Shown piece by piece: positions 1-8,860 of a DNA stretch of 44,054 bases. The stretch is from Psychromonas sp. Lineage in GTDB: Bacteria; Pseudomonadota; Gammaproteobacteria; Enterobacterales; Psychromonadaceae. The stretch is from positions 1 through 44,054 of the forward strand of contig JABXKR010000152.1 in assembly GCA_013619145.1 (NCBI GenBank). The letters run 5' to 3'. The notes under the pieces were generated by a model. That model saw nothing but the letters and a program-made list of their open reading frames with translations. It had not been told where the DNA came from and made no database searches. Every line of letters starts with the position of its first letter. The stretch's first letter is position 1. The position numbers were made by a program, and so were the translations under genes.

Positions 1-20
1 GTAGGTCATCGCCAAGCGCC
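1..20 (+). rRNA. rrf: 5S ribosomal RNA, 3' end only (partial)
   Basis: The first bases read GTAGGTCATCGCCAAGCGCC. This resembles the end of gammaproteobacterial 5S rRNA (…GAGAGTAGG-NNATCGCCAGGC…), and a strong intrinsic terminator follows within a dozen bases. Only the tail of the gene is present, so the window begins inside an rRNA operon. The exact mature 3' end cannot be fixed here because the pairing 5' strand is missing. Confidence 0.75.
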
Positions 21-30
21 CAATAACGAA

Positions 31-61
31 CCCCAGTAAGCTCTGCTTACTGGGGTTTTTT
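31..61 (+). terminator. Intrinsic terminator of the rRNA operon
   Basis: A perfect 10-bp stem (CCCCAGTAAG at 31-40, CTTACTGGGG at 46-55) with a 5-base loop is followed by six T residues (56-61). It lies directly behind the 5S rRNA tail and presumably ends the rRNA transcript. Confidence 0.93.
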
Positions 62-242
62 ATTGCTTACGATTTGTGTTTGACCTACTCGAACATGGGA
101 AAATTAAGAGTTGCCACGCAGTGGTATTCAAAACATGTGATAGTAGGGCGAGTTACGCGACAGCGCAGTGTCACGAGCGGGTGAGCTCTGCGAAGCCTGT
201 CCCATCGCTTGTGCTACTTAGATTAACGGCTATCTTTATCGC

Positions 243-536
243 TCAACCAAATGCTAACATCATCTGTTTTTCTGCGAAGTGTAAACCTTTATTATGTGCA
301 TCTTTTGTCAGTTCTGGTAATTTGCTGCAAAGAACGGCGGTATGCACTGAATCAACTCTGCGAATGTCATGGTAAGTACACCAAAATTGCATACTCATAT
401 TTTTTGTTATATGGACGGTCGTATCTTTTGCCGAATTAGTTGTATAATAAATTTCATTTTTCCAGCGATTGATACCCGTTATTTTTCGCCATGTACCATT
501 GCCACAGAGTAGAACTTGTCCACGTGAGAAGATCAT
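243..536 (-). CDS. Small hypothetical protein
   Basis: A 97-residue ORF begins at the ATG with base 536, about 8 bases behind an AAGGGG Shine-Dalgarno sequence. An ATG two codons upstream (542) abuts that sequence and is less likely. The composition is that of a normal soluble protein, with no signal peptide or membrane segment. Visible features are an N-terminal stretch reading GQVLLCGNGTWRKITGINRW and several Cys and His residues in the second half. I do not recognise a family. It converges on the rRNA terminator and has no operon partner. It could be an accessory gene downstream of the rRNA operon or a chance ORF; the good ribosome site favours a real gene. Confidence 0.45.
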   Translation of the reverse strand: MIFSRGQVLLCGNGTWRKITGINRWKNEIYYTTNSAKDTTVHITKNMSMQFWCTYHDIRRVDSVHTAVLCSKLPELTKDAHNKGLHFAEKQMMLAFG

Positions 537-736
537 ATCCATCCCCTTATCTACTTGAAATATTTTGCGCTTTAGTTTAAAAACGATGAGAAAAGATTAA
601 TAAGCACCTATTACTAGTTATAGCCTATCACCTTAGTTTTTATAGCAAATTAATATAAATGCGTATGAACTATAAACTGATTATTTAATTTTATAGATGC
701 CTGTTTATTGATTGTTTCGATAAGATCATTTAATGA

Positions 737-742
737 TATAAT
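737..742 (+). promoter_or_regulatory. Probable -10 element of the hpt promoter
   Basis: A consensus TATAAT lies at 737-742, about 30 bases before the hpt start codon and just ahead of its GGAG ribosome site (763-766). No good -35 hexamer sits at 17 bp; the nearest T-rich candidates are poorly spaced. The 543-736 stretch is otherwise AT-rich with nothing else I can identify. Confidence 0.45.
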
Positions 743-772
743 TGTCGGCTATTTTATTTATCGGAGTTTTCC

Positions 773-1309
773 ATGAACCCAAACCACACTATTACAACTA
801 TGATTTCCGAAGAAGAGATCCAGAAACGCATTAAAGAGATGGCTTCAGAAATTAATGAACGTTATAAAGACAGTGAATCCGTTGTTCTTATTGGTTTATT
901 ACGCGGCTCAGCCATTTTCTTAGCAGATTTAGCTCGTTTACTTACCGTTCCTGTGGTTTTAGATTTTATGGCCACTTCAAGTTATGGTAGTGGTACAGAT
1001 AGCTCTGGAGATGTGAAAATATTAAAAGAGCTTGATGAAGAGATCCATGGCCGTGATGTTTTAATTGTTGAAGATATTATCGATACTGGAAATACGCTAA
1101 CTAAAATTAAAAAAATGCTGCTGTTACGCGATCCAAAATCTTTTGCTATCTGTACATTGCTTACCAAACCTTCTCGCAGAGAAGTAGAGGTACAAGTGGA
1201 TTGGGAAGGTTTTTCTATTGAAGACAAGTTTGTTGTTGGTTATGGCATAGATTACGCTCAATTTTATCGTAACCTACCTTATATTGGCTTCGTTAGTTTT
1301 AATGAATAA
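773..1309 (+). CDS. hpt: Hypoxanthine phosphoribosyltransferase
   Basis: This cytoplasmic purine-salvage enzyme converts hypoxanthine (and guanine less well) plus PRPP into IMP/GMP. The 178-residue length matches bacterial Hpt. The type I phosphoribosyltransferase PRPP loop is visible at about residues 97-109 ([13 protein letters not shown]), with the GLLRGS segment (41-46) that forms the pyrophosphate loop. The ATG follows GGAG (763-766) at normal spacing. The next gene, yadG, begins 13 bases downstream of the stop, so the two are probably co-transcribed. In E. coli hpt is also near yadG-yadH, which supports the assignment. Confidence 0.96.
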   Translation: MNPNHTITTMISEEEIQKRIKEMASEINERYKDSESVVLIGLLRGSAIFLADLARLLTVPVVLDFMATSSYGSGTDSSGDVKILKELDEEIHGRDVLIVEDIIDTGNTLTKIKKMLLLRDPKSFAICTLLTKPSRREVEVQVDWEGFSIEDKFVVGYGIDYAQFYRNLPYIGFVSFNE

Positions 1310-1322
1310 GGCTGAAAACAGC

Positions 1323-2246
1323 ATGTATGCAATCGAATTACTGGATATAAAAAAGATTTATAAAGGTGGTGTAGAGGCATTAAAAGGGATCTCTTTGACT
1401 GTTAATAAGGGAGATTTTTATGCTTTACTTGGACCTAACGGTGCAGGTAAATCAACGACAATTGGCATAATTTCTTCGCTTGTTAATAAAAGTTCAGGAC
1501 AAGTTAAAGTATTTGGTTATGATTTAGATACTCAGCTTGAACTCGCTAAAAGCCAAATTGGTTTAGTACCGCAGGAGTTTAATTTCAACCAGTTTGAGCC
1601 GCCGATACAGATACTGGTTAATCAGGCAGGCTATTATGGAATTAAACGTAAAGAGGCCTTTTTACGTGCTGAAAAGTATTTAAAACAGCTGGATTTATGG
1701 GAGAAACGCGATAAACCTTCCCGTACATTATCCGGTGGCATGAAACGTCGTTTAATGATTGCACGTGCATTAATGCATGAACCGAAACTGCTTATTTTAG
1801 ATGAACCAACAGCGGGTGTCGATATTGAAGTCCGCCGCTCTATGTGGGAATTTTTAAAACAGATCAATAGCCAAGGTGTGACCATTATTTTAACCACGCA
1901 TTACTTGGAAGAGGCGGAAATGTTATGCCGTAATATTGGTATCATTGATAAGGGTTGTTTGGTTGAAAATACCAGTATGAAATCATTATTAACTAGACTT
2001 GATAGTGAAACTTTTATTTTGGATATCGATCCTCTTGCACAGCTCCCAAGCATTAACAACTTTAAAATCAAACAAATAGATTCACATACATTGGAGGTTG
2101 AGGTGGGTAAACAACAGTCTTTGAATAAGGTGTTTGCACAATTGAGTGAGCAAGGTGTTAGTGTTAATAGCTTACGTAATAAAACCAATCGACTCGAAGA
2201 ACTATTTATTGAACTCGTGGAAAAAGGTAACTTAAATGATCAATAG
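1323..2246 (+). CDS. yadG: ABC transporter ATP-binding protein YadG
   Basis: ATPase subunit of an ABC-2 type exporter; the cargo is unknown. The 307 residues match E. coli YadG along the whole length. Walker A is GPNGAGKST (residues 37-45), the signature is LSGGMKRR, Walker B is LLILDEPTAGVD, and the switch His lies in LTTHYLEEAE. I chose the ATG at 1323 because MYAIELLDIKK aligns with the E. coli N-terminus. An in-frame ATG at 1302 overlapping hpt lacks a ribosome site, and a TTG at 1284 is inside hpt. The 3' end overlaps yadH by 11 bases, so subunit translation is probably coupled. Confidence 0.95.
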   Translation: MYAIELLDIKKIYKGGVEALKGISLTVNKGDFYALLGPNGAGKSTTIGIISSLVNKSSGQVKVFGYDLDTQLELAKSQIGLVPQEFNFNQFEPPIQILVNQAGYYGIKRKEAFLRAEKYLKQLDLWEKRDKPSRTLSGGMKRRLMIARALMHEPKLLILDEPTAGVDIEVRRSMWEFLKQINSQGVTIILTTHYLEEAEMLCRNIGIIDKGCLVENTSMKSLLTRLDSETFILDIDPLAQLPSINNFKIKQIDSHTLEVEVGKQQSLNKVFAQLSEQGVSVNSLRNKTNRLEELFIELVEKGNLNDQ

Positions 2247-3009
2247 CGCTTATCTAACTGCCTTAAAAAGTATCTGGATAAAAGAGATAAACCGCTTTTT
2301 ACGCATCTGGATACAAACACTTGTTCCCCCTGTAATCACTATGAGCCTGTATTTTGTTATTTTTGGTAATTTAATTGGTTCGCGTATAGGCGACATGAGC
2401 GGTTTTAGTTATATGTCTTTTATTGTGCCGGGGCTAATTATGATGTCAGTCATTACAAATTCCTATTCGAATGTAGCTTCATCATTTTTTAGTGCCAAAT
2501 TTCAACGTAATGTAGAAGAGTTACTGGTTGCTCCGGTTCCAAATTATATTATTATCTGGGGTTATGTTGGCGGCGGAGTTGTGCGCGGGTTGATGGTTGG
2601 TTTTCTGGTTACTTGTGTTTCCCTATTTTTTGTCGACTTACAAATCTTTAATATATTTGTACTGATATTAAGTGTGATATGTACCTCTATCTTATTTTCC
2701 ATTGGTGGTTTATTAAATGCAATTTTCGCGCGATCCTTTGATGATATCAGTATTATTCCGACCTTTGTCTTAACGCCATTGACTTACCTTGGTGGTGTTT
2801 TCTATTCAATTAGTTTGCTACCTGATTTTTGGCAGGGTGTCTCACACTTCAATCCTGTTTTTTATATGATTAATGCATTTCGTTACGGGTTTTTAGGTAT
2901 TGCAGATGTCTCGTTAATCTGGTCTTTTTCTGTTATTGGTGCATTTATTGTGGCGCTTTACAGTCTTGTCGCACTGCTGCTGAAAAAAGGTGTAGGTATC
3001 CGTACATGA
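2236..3009 (+). CDS. yadH: ABC-2 type transporter permease YadH
   Basis: Inner-membrane partner of YadG, 257 residues (E. coli about 256). Hydrophobic segments alternate in the six-helix ABC-2 pattern. The conserved early segment TLVPPVITMSLYFVIFGNLI and the late LTPLTYLGGVFYS segment are typical of this family. It overlaps yadG by 11 bases at the start and the next gene by an ATGA junction at its end, which indicates a single operon. The exported substrate cannot be read from the sequence. Confidence 0.94.
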   Translation: MINSAYLTALKSIWIKEINRFLRIWIQTLVPPVITMSLYFVIFGNLIGSRIGDMSGFSYMSFIVPGLIMMSVITNSYSNVASSFFSAKFQRNVEELLVAPVPNYIIIWGYVGGGVVRGLMVGFLVTCVSLFFVDLQIFNIFVLILSVICTSILFSIGGLLNAIFARSFDDISIIPTFVLTPLTYLGGVFYSISLLPDFWQGVSHFNPVFYMINAFRYGFLGIADVSLIWSFSVIGAFIVALYSLVALLLKKGVGIRT

Positions 3010-3671
3010 GTGAATTAGGCAATTCAAGGGTTATTGTTTCTAACCAAGATGGTTTACATGAGCAGTTAGATGAAGTGGTATTAAAGCATTTAAAACATGC
3101 CTTTCGTAAACCTTATCAACAACATACTTTAGATGCTTTTAAAGCTTGTGAAAAGTGGGTTGAACAGCAAGGTAAGCCGATTATTTTTGATTCTTGTTGT
3201 GGTGTTGGGGAAAGTACCTATCATCTTGCTAATAAGCATCCTGAGGCGATTGTATTAGGTTTAGACAAATCAGCTGATCGTTTAGCTAAACACCCGCAAT
3301 CGATTACCGATAATTATCGCTTATTGCAGGTAAACCTTAATGACTTTTGGCGTTTAGCTGTTGATGCAAATTGGCACTTAAGTCACCATTACCTGCTATA
3401 CCCTAACCCTTGGCCTAAAGCGAAACATCTGCAGCGTCGCTGGCATGGTAGTGCGGTATTCCCGGCTATTTTACAGCTTGGTGGAGAACTTGAACTACGT
3501 AGTAATTGGTTTACTTATATCCATGAATTTGCACGTGCATTACAACTTGCAGGTCAAACTTGTAAAGTTTCCGAGTTTCAAAGTGACACGGCTATCACCC
3601 CTTTTGAGCGTAAATATTGGGCAAGCGGGCAAAAATCACTGCGCTTATTAAGTGATCTTGATAACAACTAA
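3006..3671 (+). CDS. TrmB-like SAM-dependent methyltransferase
   Basis: A 221-residue protein with a SAM-binding segment (IIFDSCCGVGESTYHLA, about residues 58-74) and a PNPWPKAKHLQRRW stretch. The latter corresponds to the substrate-binding PDPW-K-RH motif of tRNA (guanine-46-N7) methyltransferase. The fold is therefore COG0220/TrmB-like, but the motif residues differ (PNPW rather than PDPW) and the N-terminus is unlike canonical TrmB. It starts in an ATGA overlap with yadH. A canonical trmB may exist elsewhere, so this could be a paralogue with a different RNA or small-molecule substrate. The family is fairly sure; the substrate is not. Confidence 0.8.
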   Translation: MSELGNSRVIVSNQDGLHEQLDEVVLKHLKHAFRKPYQQHTLDAFKACEKWVEQQGKPIIFDSCCGVGESTYHLANKHPEAIVLGLDKSADRLAKHPQSITDNYRLLQVNLNDFWRLAVDANWHLSHHYLLYPNPWPKAKHLQRRWHGSAVFPAILQLGGELELRSNWFTYIHEFARALQLAGQTCKVSEFQSDTAITPFERKYWASGQKSLRLLSDLDNN

Positions 3672-3881
3672 AATATTTCATATCCCTTATATTGTTAACA
3701 ATAAGCAGTCTGGGCGCTATCAATATATCGTAATATCTGTTCTGTTTCTTGCGTCTTTTTTTCTGACGTCTAAAATAGTACCTGCTTGTATGGATTAATC
3801 AAACGCATTAATGTCCGTATCGCTTTTATTACGTCTATTATTGATACGACCAGTTTCCCGTTAAGAAAGGAAGGTATATAT

Positions 3882-6458
3882 ATGAAAAAATCATTAATTA
3901 CACTTGCTATCATTGCATCCCTTACCACACTGACAGGTTGTGGCTCCAGCAGTTCCAGTGGTCCTGATGTACCCAGCAGTACGACACTTTCTGGTACGGC
4001 TGCAAAAGGGATCATTCAGCAAGGAATTGTAACGGCAACAGAATTAGCTGCTGATGGCATAGAAATAGGTGTTGTTGGTACCGCCATTACTGATGACTCT
4101 GGTCGGTATACATTAGAGTTGACTGACGCATATCAAGATGGGGTGGTCAGATTAACCATCTCTGCTGGCGAAAATACGACAATGAAATGTGATGCTACAA
4201 CCGGCTGTGGTACTGATAATGATTTTGGCTCTTCCGTTGACTTAGAAGATGGCTTTTCGCTTGATGCGATTGTTAAACCTGAAGGTACAAATGTCAGTGT
4301 GCAAATCACCCCTCTAACACATATGGCCGCAGCCCGCGCTTTAGTTGCAGCAGAAACAGGTGAACTCAATGCTGATTCAGTCGCTGATGCAATCAGTGAA
4401 GTGAATCAAATTGCAGGTGTAAATATTATGAGTACTGAGGTGGTTGATATTACAGATGCCACTGCGTTAGTCAGTGCGTCTGATGAAGCCAAGCAGCTTG
4501 CACTATTTAATACCGGTTTAGCAGATATCTTAGTAGCTGGAGAGGGCACTCTGCAAGAAAATTTAATAGCTAATATTGATGATTTAGCTGCATCCTTTGA
4601 GGATGGTGAATTTGCTAGTGATGATGCTATTACTATTACCGATATAACAGATGCTGTTACAACCGCAGTGACTAATGTAAGTGGAAACAGTGATATCGCT
4701 GCTGTGCTGGAAGATAGTATCGCTAGCGTAGAGACAAATATTGATGTAATAGAAAGTCAGGTTGGAGAAGATGGGGGATTTGATCCCGAGCCATCGGATA
4801 GTGCGGGAAGTGATGAAATAACCCAAGCGAAAGCGTTAATAACGGAAGCTCGTACCTTTATTGAAAAAATAGACTCCGATTTTACAGACCCCTTGGATGC
4901 ATTATCGATTGATGCACAAACAGTTAGTGATGCCTTAGATGCTGATAGCGTCGTGATGGCTGAGTTGTTAGGCGCCACGCTAGAGCAGACGCTGACTTAT
5001 TTAGATGGACAGAATGTTGATATTTTGGCGGAAATTGAGTCACCAACTGCAGGTGGATATATTACACCGATTACCGATGAGTTAGGCACATCAATAGGCA
5101 CTATGACCACGACCTTTAGTTCTGATGCATCCGGTGTTTCCATCACTTTAAATGGTAGCCTGACAGGGAATGGCGGGCTGGTTGATAATAATGGTGATGC
5201 TCTAGAAGCAAAAACAGTTAATGTCACTAATTTAAAATTAGCAACTAATCTAACAGTGGAAGATCTTACCACAAGTACAGATATTGAAACTCAAGAAACG
5301 TTATTAGATGCGATCACTGCAACATCAGTGCAACTTAAGCTGACTGGTTTTGTAGGTAATGAAACCACCTCTTTAACGCTAACAGATGTTTCTTTAATGT
5401 TATCGGCTACAGAGGAAGTGACGCTTGATACCACTGAACAGGCTGATAATAGTGCATTAGAAAGTAAGATTAGTGGTGCTTCTTTTAGCGGTGATATAAC
5501 AATAGCTTCTAATGGTGCAAGCTTTGCTGGTAATGTTGAAATTGTGCTTGTCGGTTTGACTAATTCTGCAGCAGAAGTGCCACTTAGCTTACAAACACTT
5601 GAAGTTAATGGTGAATTTAGCAGTGCAACAGAAGGTAGCTTTAATGCCGGGGCTAAATTGACTATCGATAATGCAAGCAGTTTTGATACTTTCGGTTATT
5701 TAGAACAGGCGTCAACGGCTTATAAATGGGTTAGTTTTGATTATAATTTAAGCTCATCGGACTTAGCAATTGTCAATGGGGTGACGGATACGTTTGACTT
5801 TACAAGTGTTCCGGCAATAAGTTCAGCTCTATGGATGGATATATATTATTATAATTCTCAGTATGAAATCTGGGCTGGTGATGATGCAAATTATGAAAAT
5901 AAGTTTTTCACAACTGTGTTAACTGACTTAAATACTGAGATTTTATCCAACACTGCTGAGCAATTAAGCGATGCTACAGACGCTACTTACCAAATCGAAC
6001 ATATTTCGTACCATTACCCTGCTACTAGTGTTGAGGCAGACGTTAAAGTCTCCTTCCCAGACTTTGAAACTGCCGATAACTTTGTCCAAGGTACGCTTAT
6101 GGTAATGGCACAGGCAAATGTCCCTGAATTACCGGAAGCGACTGTGGTTGCCTCTGTGAGTCGGACTGAGTTAGCTGGTGGCGATGCCAGTATTGCGGTC
6201 AGTTACGATGGGCAGAGCTTCACATTGGCAGTCGATTCTGAAGATTTAGATGCGGATGAGCCGGAAGCAACAATGACATTAACGAATCCAGATGGTGTTA
6301 AGTTAATTGTTAACCTTGCAGAAACGCTTGCTGGAGACCAGTATGTTGTGAGTGGGACTGTATCTGTTGGCGGAACGCAAGTAGGCACCGTTGAAGAAAC
6401 CAGCAATGGGCTTGTCTTAGTTCGTTACAATGATGGTACATTTGAAAGCTTATACTAA
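3882..6458 (+). CDS. Large acidic surface lipoprotein, unknown function
   Basis: An 858-residue exported protein. A lipoprotein signal peptide ends in the lipobox LTGC (Cys20), followed by a short Gly/Ser linker. The first ~120 mature residues (GTAAKGIIQQG…, TTMKCDATTGCG, ITPLTHMAA) look like the carboxypeptidase-regulatory/beta-sandwich module seen at the start of many large Shewanella and Psychromonas lipoproteins. The rest is Thr/Ser/Asp/Glu-rich with few Lys or Arg, as in cold-marine surface proteins. The start at 3882 was chosen for its AAGGAAGG ribosome site (3867-3874) and the signal peptide; a longer in-frame ATG at 3786 would destroy the signal. The next gene begins 2 bases after the stop. 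No enzymatic motif is visible. Confidence 0.85.
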   Translation: MKKSLITLAIIASLTTLTGCGSSSSSGPDVPSSTTLSGTAAKGIIQQGIVTATELAADGIEIGVVGTAITDDSGRYTLELTDAYQDGVVRLTISAGENTTMKCDATTGCGTDNDFGSSVDLEDGFSLDAIVKPEGTNVSVQITPLTHMAAARALVAAETGELNADSVADAISEVNQIAGVNIMSTEVVDITDATALVSASDEAKQLALFNTGLADILVAGEGTLQENLIANIDDLAASFEDGEFASDDAITITDITDAVTTAVTNVSGNSDIAAVLEDSIASVETNIDVIESQVGEDGGFDPEPSDSAGSDEITQAKALITEARTFIEKIDSDFTDPLDALSIDAQTVSDALDADSVVMAELLGATLEQTLTYLDGQNVDILAEIESPTAGGYITPITDELGTSIGTMTTTFSSDASGVSITLNGSLTGNGGLVDNNGDALEAKTVNVTNLKLATNLTVEDLTTSTDIETQETLLDAITATSVQLKLTGFVGNETTSLTLTDVSLMLSATEEVTLDTTEQADNSALESKISGASFSGDITIASNGASFAGNVEIVLVGLTNSAAEVPLSLQTLEVNGEFSSATEGSFNAGAKLTIDNASSFDTFGYLEQASTAYKWVSFDYNLSSSDLAIVNGVTDTFDFTSVPAISSALWMDIYYYNSQYEIWAGDDANYENKFFTTVLTDLNTEILSNTAEQLSDATDATYQIEHISYHYPATSVEADVKVSFPDFETADNFVQGTLMVMAQANVPELPEATVVASVSRTELAGGDASIAVSYDGQSFTLAVDSEDLDADEPEATMTLTNPDGVKLIVNLAETLAGDQYVVSGTVSVGGTQVGTVEETSNGLVLVRYNDGTFESLY

Positions 6459-6460
6459 TA

Positions 6461-7564
6461 ATGATATTTAAAATAAAAATTAATGAGCGGCTTTTGCCGC
6501 TCTTTTTTTTCAGTTGCTCGTTTTTATCTGCTTTTTCATATGCCGATGACGACCCTGTACAACCCTATTTTATTTTTGACTCTTTTTCCTATAGTGAGAC
6601 GGTTTCAATTGAATCTGCTTTTGATAGTTGGAAAGGCGATGATTTTGAATCGGGAGAGCGACAATGGACATGGAATTGGTTTGAGCTGGGAGTACAATAT
6701 AAGCATTGGGCAATTGGATTTGTACAGCGCTACGATTATGACTTGCGTTTTTCACAGCAGACAGCTGAGCTTTATTGGCTTACGGCGAATAAAAAAGATC
6801 TGCCCACAGGAAAAACATACAAGCTTGATTTACAGGCAAATGCTATTCACAGCTCAGGTCTCCGTCTTAGCTTTACTGATAGCTTAACAGACTCCTTTAA
6901 TTACCGTTTAGGGCTTAGTTACTTGCAGGCCAGTTATATGCTAGATGGTCAAATAGAGGGAAATGCAACTGCGCTAAGTGACTCCGATTATGATTTTCAG
7001 GCCACTGTTGATTATGCTTACACGGAAGATCACCTCTTTGAGCGTAATGTCAAAGAGCCACAGGGCAAAGGTTTCTCTCTTGACTTTATGTTTAACTATC
7101 AGGTAACACCTGAGATCTATTGGCAGTTGCAAGTGCGAGATCTGTTCGCACGATTGTATTGGAAAGACTCGCCCTATACGCAAGGTACAGCTACTTCAGA
7201 GAGAAAAGAGTATGATGAAAATGGGTATGTTTCCATCGATCCTCTTTTACAGGGCTATGAAGGCATAAGAGGTACTTATGTACAACGATTACAGCCAAGA
7301 TGGTATAGCAAGGTTAGTTATCGAGTAAGTCGCAACAATGCACTGCTAGTTCAGCTTCGTTATCAATACGAACATGCTTTGTATGCATTCGGTGTAGACC
7401 ATGAATTAACCCATGATTCCCGTTTAGGGATTAATTATTGGCCAATCAATCAAGCCGTCGAGTTAAATTGGAATTATCATACAGTTCGATTCGCTGTCGC
7501 TGCTGACGGATTCCTCACATCTGAGCTGAAAACTTTATGGTTCTCTTTTTCTTATGGTTTATAG
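6461..7564 (+). CDS. Predicted outer-membrane beta-barrel protein
   Basis: A 367-residue protein with a Sec signal peptide (hydrophobic LLPLFFFSCSFLSAFSYA, cleavage near residue 28). A mature region rich in alternating aromatic and polar strands follows (FELGVQYKHWAIGFVQRYDY, WNYHTVRFAVAADGF). It ends in an amphipathic strand close to the C-terminus (LKTLWFSFSYGL), as in outer-membrane barrels. It starts 2 bases after the lipoprotein stop without a clear ribosome site, so translation is probably coupled. Remarkably, an intrinsic terminator hairpin (6485-6510) lies inside its signal-peptide codons. I recognise no named family. The tight pairing suggests the two products act together at the outer membrane. 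Confidence 0.75.
   Translation: MIFKIKINERLLPLFFFSCSFLSAFSYADDDPVQPYFIFDSFSYSETVSIESAFDSWKGDDFESGERQWTWNWFELGVQYKHWAIGFVQRYDYDLRFSQQTAELYWLTANKKDLPTGKTYKLDLQANAIHSSGLRLSFTDSLTDSFNYRLGLSYLQASYMLDGQIEGNATALSDSDYDFQATVDYAYTEDHLFERNVKEPQGKGFSLDFMFNYQVTPEIYWQLQVRDLFARLYWKDSPYTQGTATSERKEYDENGYVSIDPLLQGYEGIRGTYVQRLQPRWYSKVSYRVSRNNALLVQLRYQYEHALYAFGVDHELTHDSRLGINYWPINQAVELNWNYHTVRFAVAADGFLTSELKTLWFSFSYGL
6485..6510 (+). terminator. Intrinsic terminator embedded in the barrel-protein gene
   Basis: A 7-bp GC-rich stem (GAGCGGC at 6485-6491, GCCGCTC at 6496-6502) with a TTTT loop is followed by eight T residues (6503-6510). It lies 27 bases after the lipoprotein stop codon, where that gene's terminator would be expected, but inside codons 9-17 of the next ORF. 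Ribosomes entering from the lipoprotein gene would melt it; untranslated transcripts would stop here. Confidence 0.85.
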
Positions 7565-7819
7565 GCTTAATATAAGGGGATTAACTTTCTGCTTTTTAAA
7601 CGCCAAATTAAAATTATGAGGCTAATTAGGAGGCAATATTGTCGATAATGGCATTTAGGAGCTTGGCGTTATCCCGTTAGGAATAGTCATTTTTTTCTTC
7701 AAATTTTCTACACTTCAATTGATTATTTAGCTGTTAATCTTAGTACTTAGATCTATTTTGAAATTTATTTCCCTATTAGATGGTCTATATCCTTACTATG
7801 AACTCTGTAAGGCGAAAGT

Positions 7820-8848
7820 ATGCTTATTAAAATAAGGAAAAAGTCGGATCTGAAAGAATCGCAGATAACCGATCACAGTGTTTATTTAAATCGACGATCG
7901 ATAATTAAAACATTGGCTTTTACAGCTGTAACTATTCCCTTTGTTAAACCTGCACAAGCGGGGTTGTTTAATCTTTTTTCAGAAAATGAAAATGGTTCTG
8001 ATAATTCAGGGGTGATTTTTGCACGCAGCAAGCTGGAATACTTAAAAAACAGCAATCATCAATCACTCAGTCCCATCACCCCTGAAAAAAAGATCCTGCA
8101 GTACAACAATTTTTATGAGTTCGGCACAGGCAAAGCGGATCCTTTTGAGTATGCGGGGCAGTTTAAGGTTGATCCCTGGTCGTTGACCATTGACGGACTA
8201 GTTGATAAAGCGATCACTCTTAATTATGACGATTTATTAAAACGTTTTGTTATTGAAGAGCGCTTATATCGGATGCGTTGTGTGGAAGCATGGTCGATGA
8301 ATATTCCCTGGTTAGGATTTAGTCTGGCGTCTTTAATTAAATTAGCTTCACCAAAATCTGCTGCAAAATTTGTTCGTTTTGAAACCCTTTATGATCCAAA
8401 GCAGATGCGCGGGCAAGGATCCAGCCGAATAGGCGGAGGCATCGATTATCCCTATATTGAAGGATTACGGCTTGATGAGGCTATCAATCCGTTAACACTT
8501 CTTTCTGTCGGTTTATACGGTAAAACTCTTGCTCCACAAAATGGTGCGCCAGTTCGACTGGTTGTGCCATGGAAATATGGTTTTAAGAGTATAAAATCAA
8601 TTGTGCGAATAACCTTAACAGATAAAGCGCCAGTTAATACCTGGCAGAAAATTGCACCTTCTGAATATGGTTTTTTTGCCAATGTGAACCCCGATGTTGA
8701 TCATCCTCGCTGGAGCCAGGAAAGTGAACGTTTTATTGGCGAGGGTAATCTGTTTGCGCAAACACGTAAACAAACTCTGCCATTTAACGGTTATCAGGAA
8801 GAGGTTGCAGATTTGTATAAAGGTTTAGATCTTAAGCGTTATTTTTAG
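7820..8848 (+). CDS. msrP: Protein-methionine-sulfoxide reductase catalytic subunit MsrP
   Basis: A periplasmic molybdenum-cofactor enzyme that reduces methionine sulfoxide in envelope proteins, taking electrons from MsrQ. It has 342 residues (E. coli about 334). A twin-arginine signal is visible (LNRRSIIKTLAFTAV, RR at 25-26), as expected for export of a cofactor-loaded protein. The molybdenum ligand Cys154 lies in YRMRCVEAWSM, matching the family. The ATG follows TAAGG at good spacing, and msrQ begins 12 bases after the stop. The 255-base gap upstream holds an 8-bp inverted repeat (7599-7606/7663-7670) and presumably the promoter. Confidence 0.95.
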   Translation: MLIKIRKKSDLKESQITDHSVYLNRRSIIKTLAFTAVTIPFVKPAQAGLFNLFSENENGSDNSGVIFARSKLEYLKNSNHQSLSPITPEKKILQYNNFYEFGTGKADPFEYAGQFKVDPWSLTIDGLVDKAITLNYDDLLKRFVIEERLYRMRCVEAWSMNIPWLGFSLASLIKLASPKSAAKFVRFETLYDPKQMRGQGSSRIGGGIDYPYIEGLRLDEAINPLTLLSVGLYGKTLAPQNGAPVRLVVPWKYGFKSIKSIVRITLTDKAPVNTWQKIAPSEYGFFANVNPDVDHPRWSQESERFIGEGNLFAQTRKQTLPFNGYQEEVADLYKGLDLKRYF

Positions 8849-8860
8849 AGAAGGATAATA

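Noticed and set aside
76-375. Plus-strand ORF after the 5S terminator
   Set aside because: It has no ribosome site and overlaps the better-supported minus-strand ORF. Composition is not protein-like.
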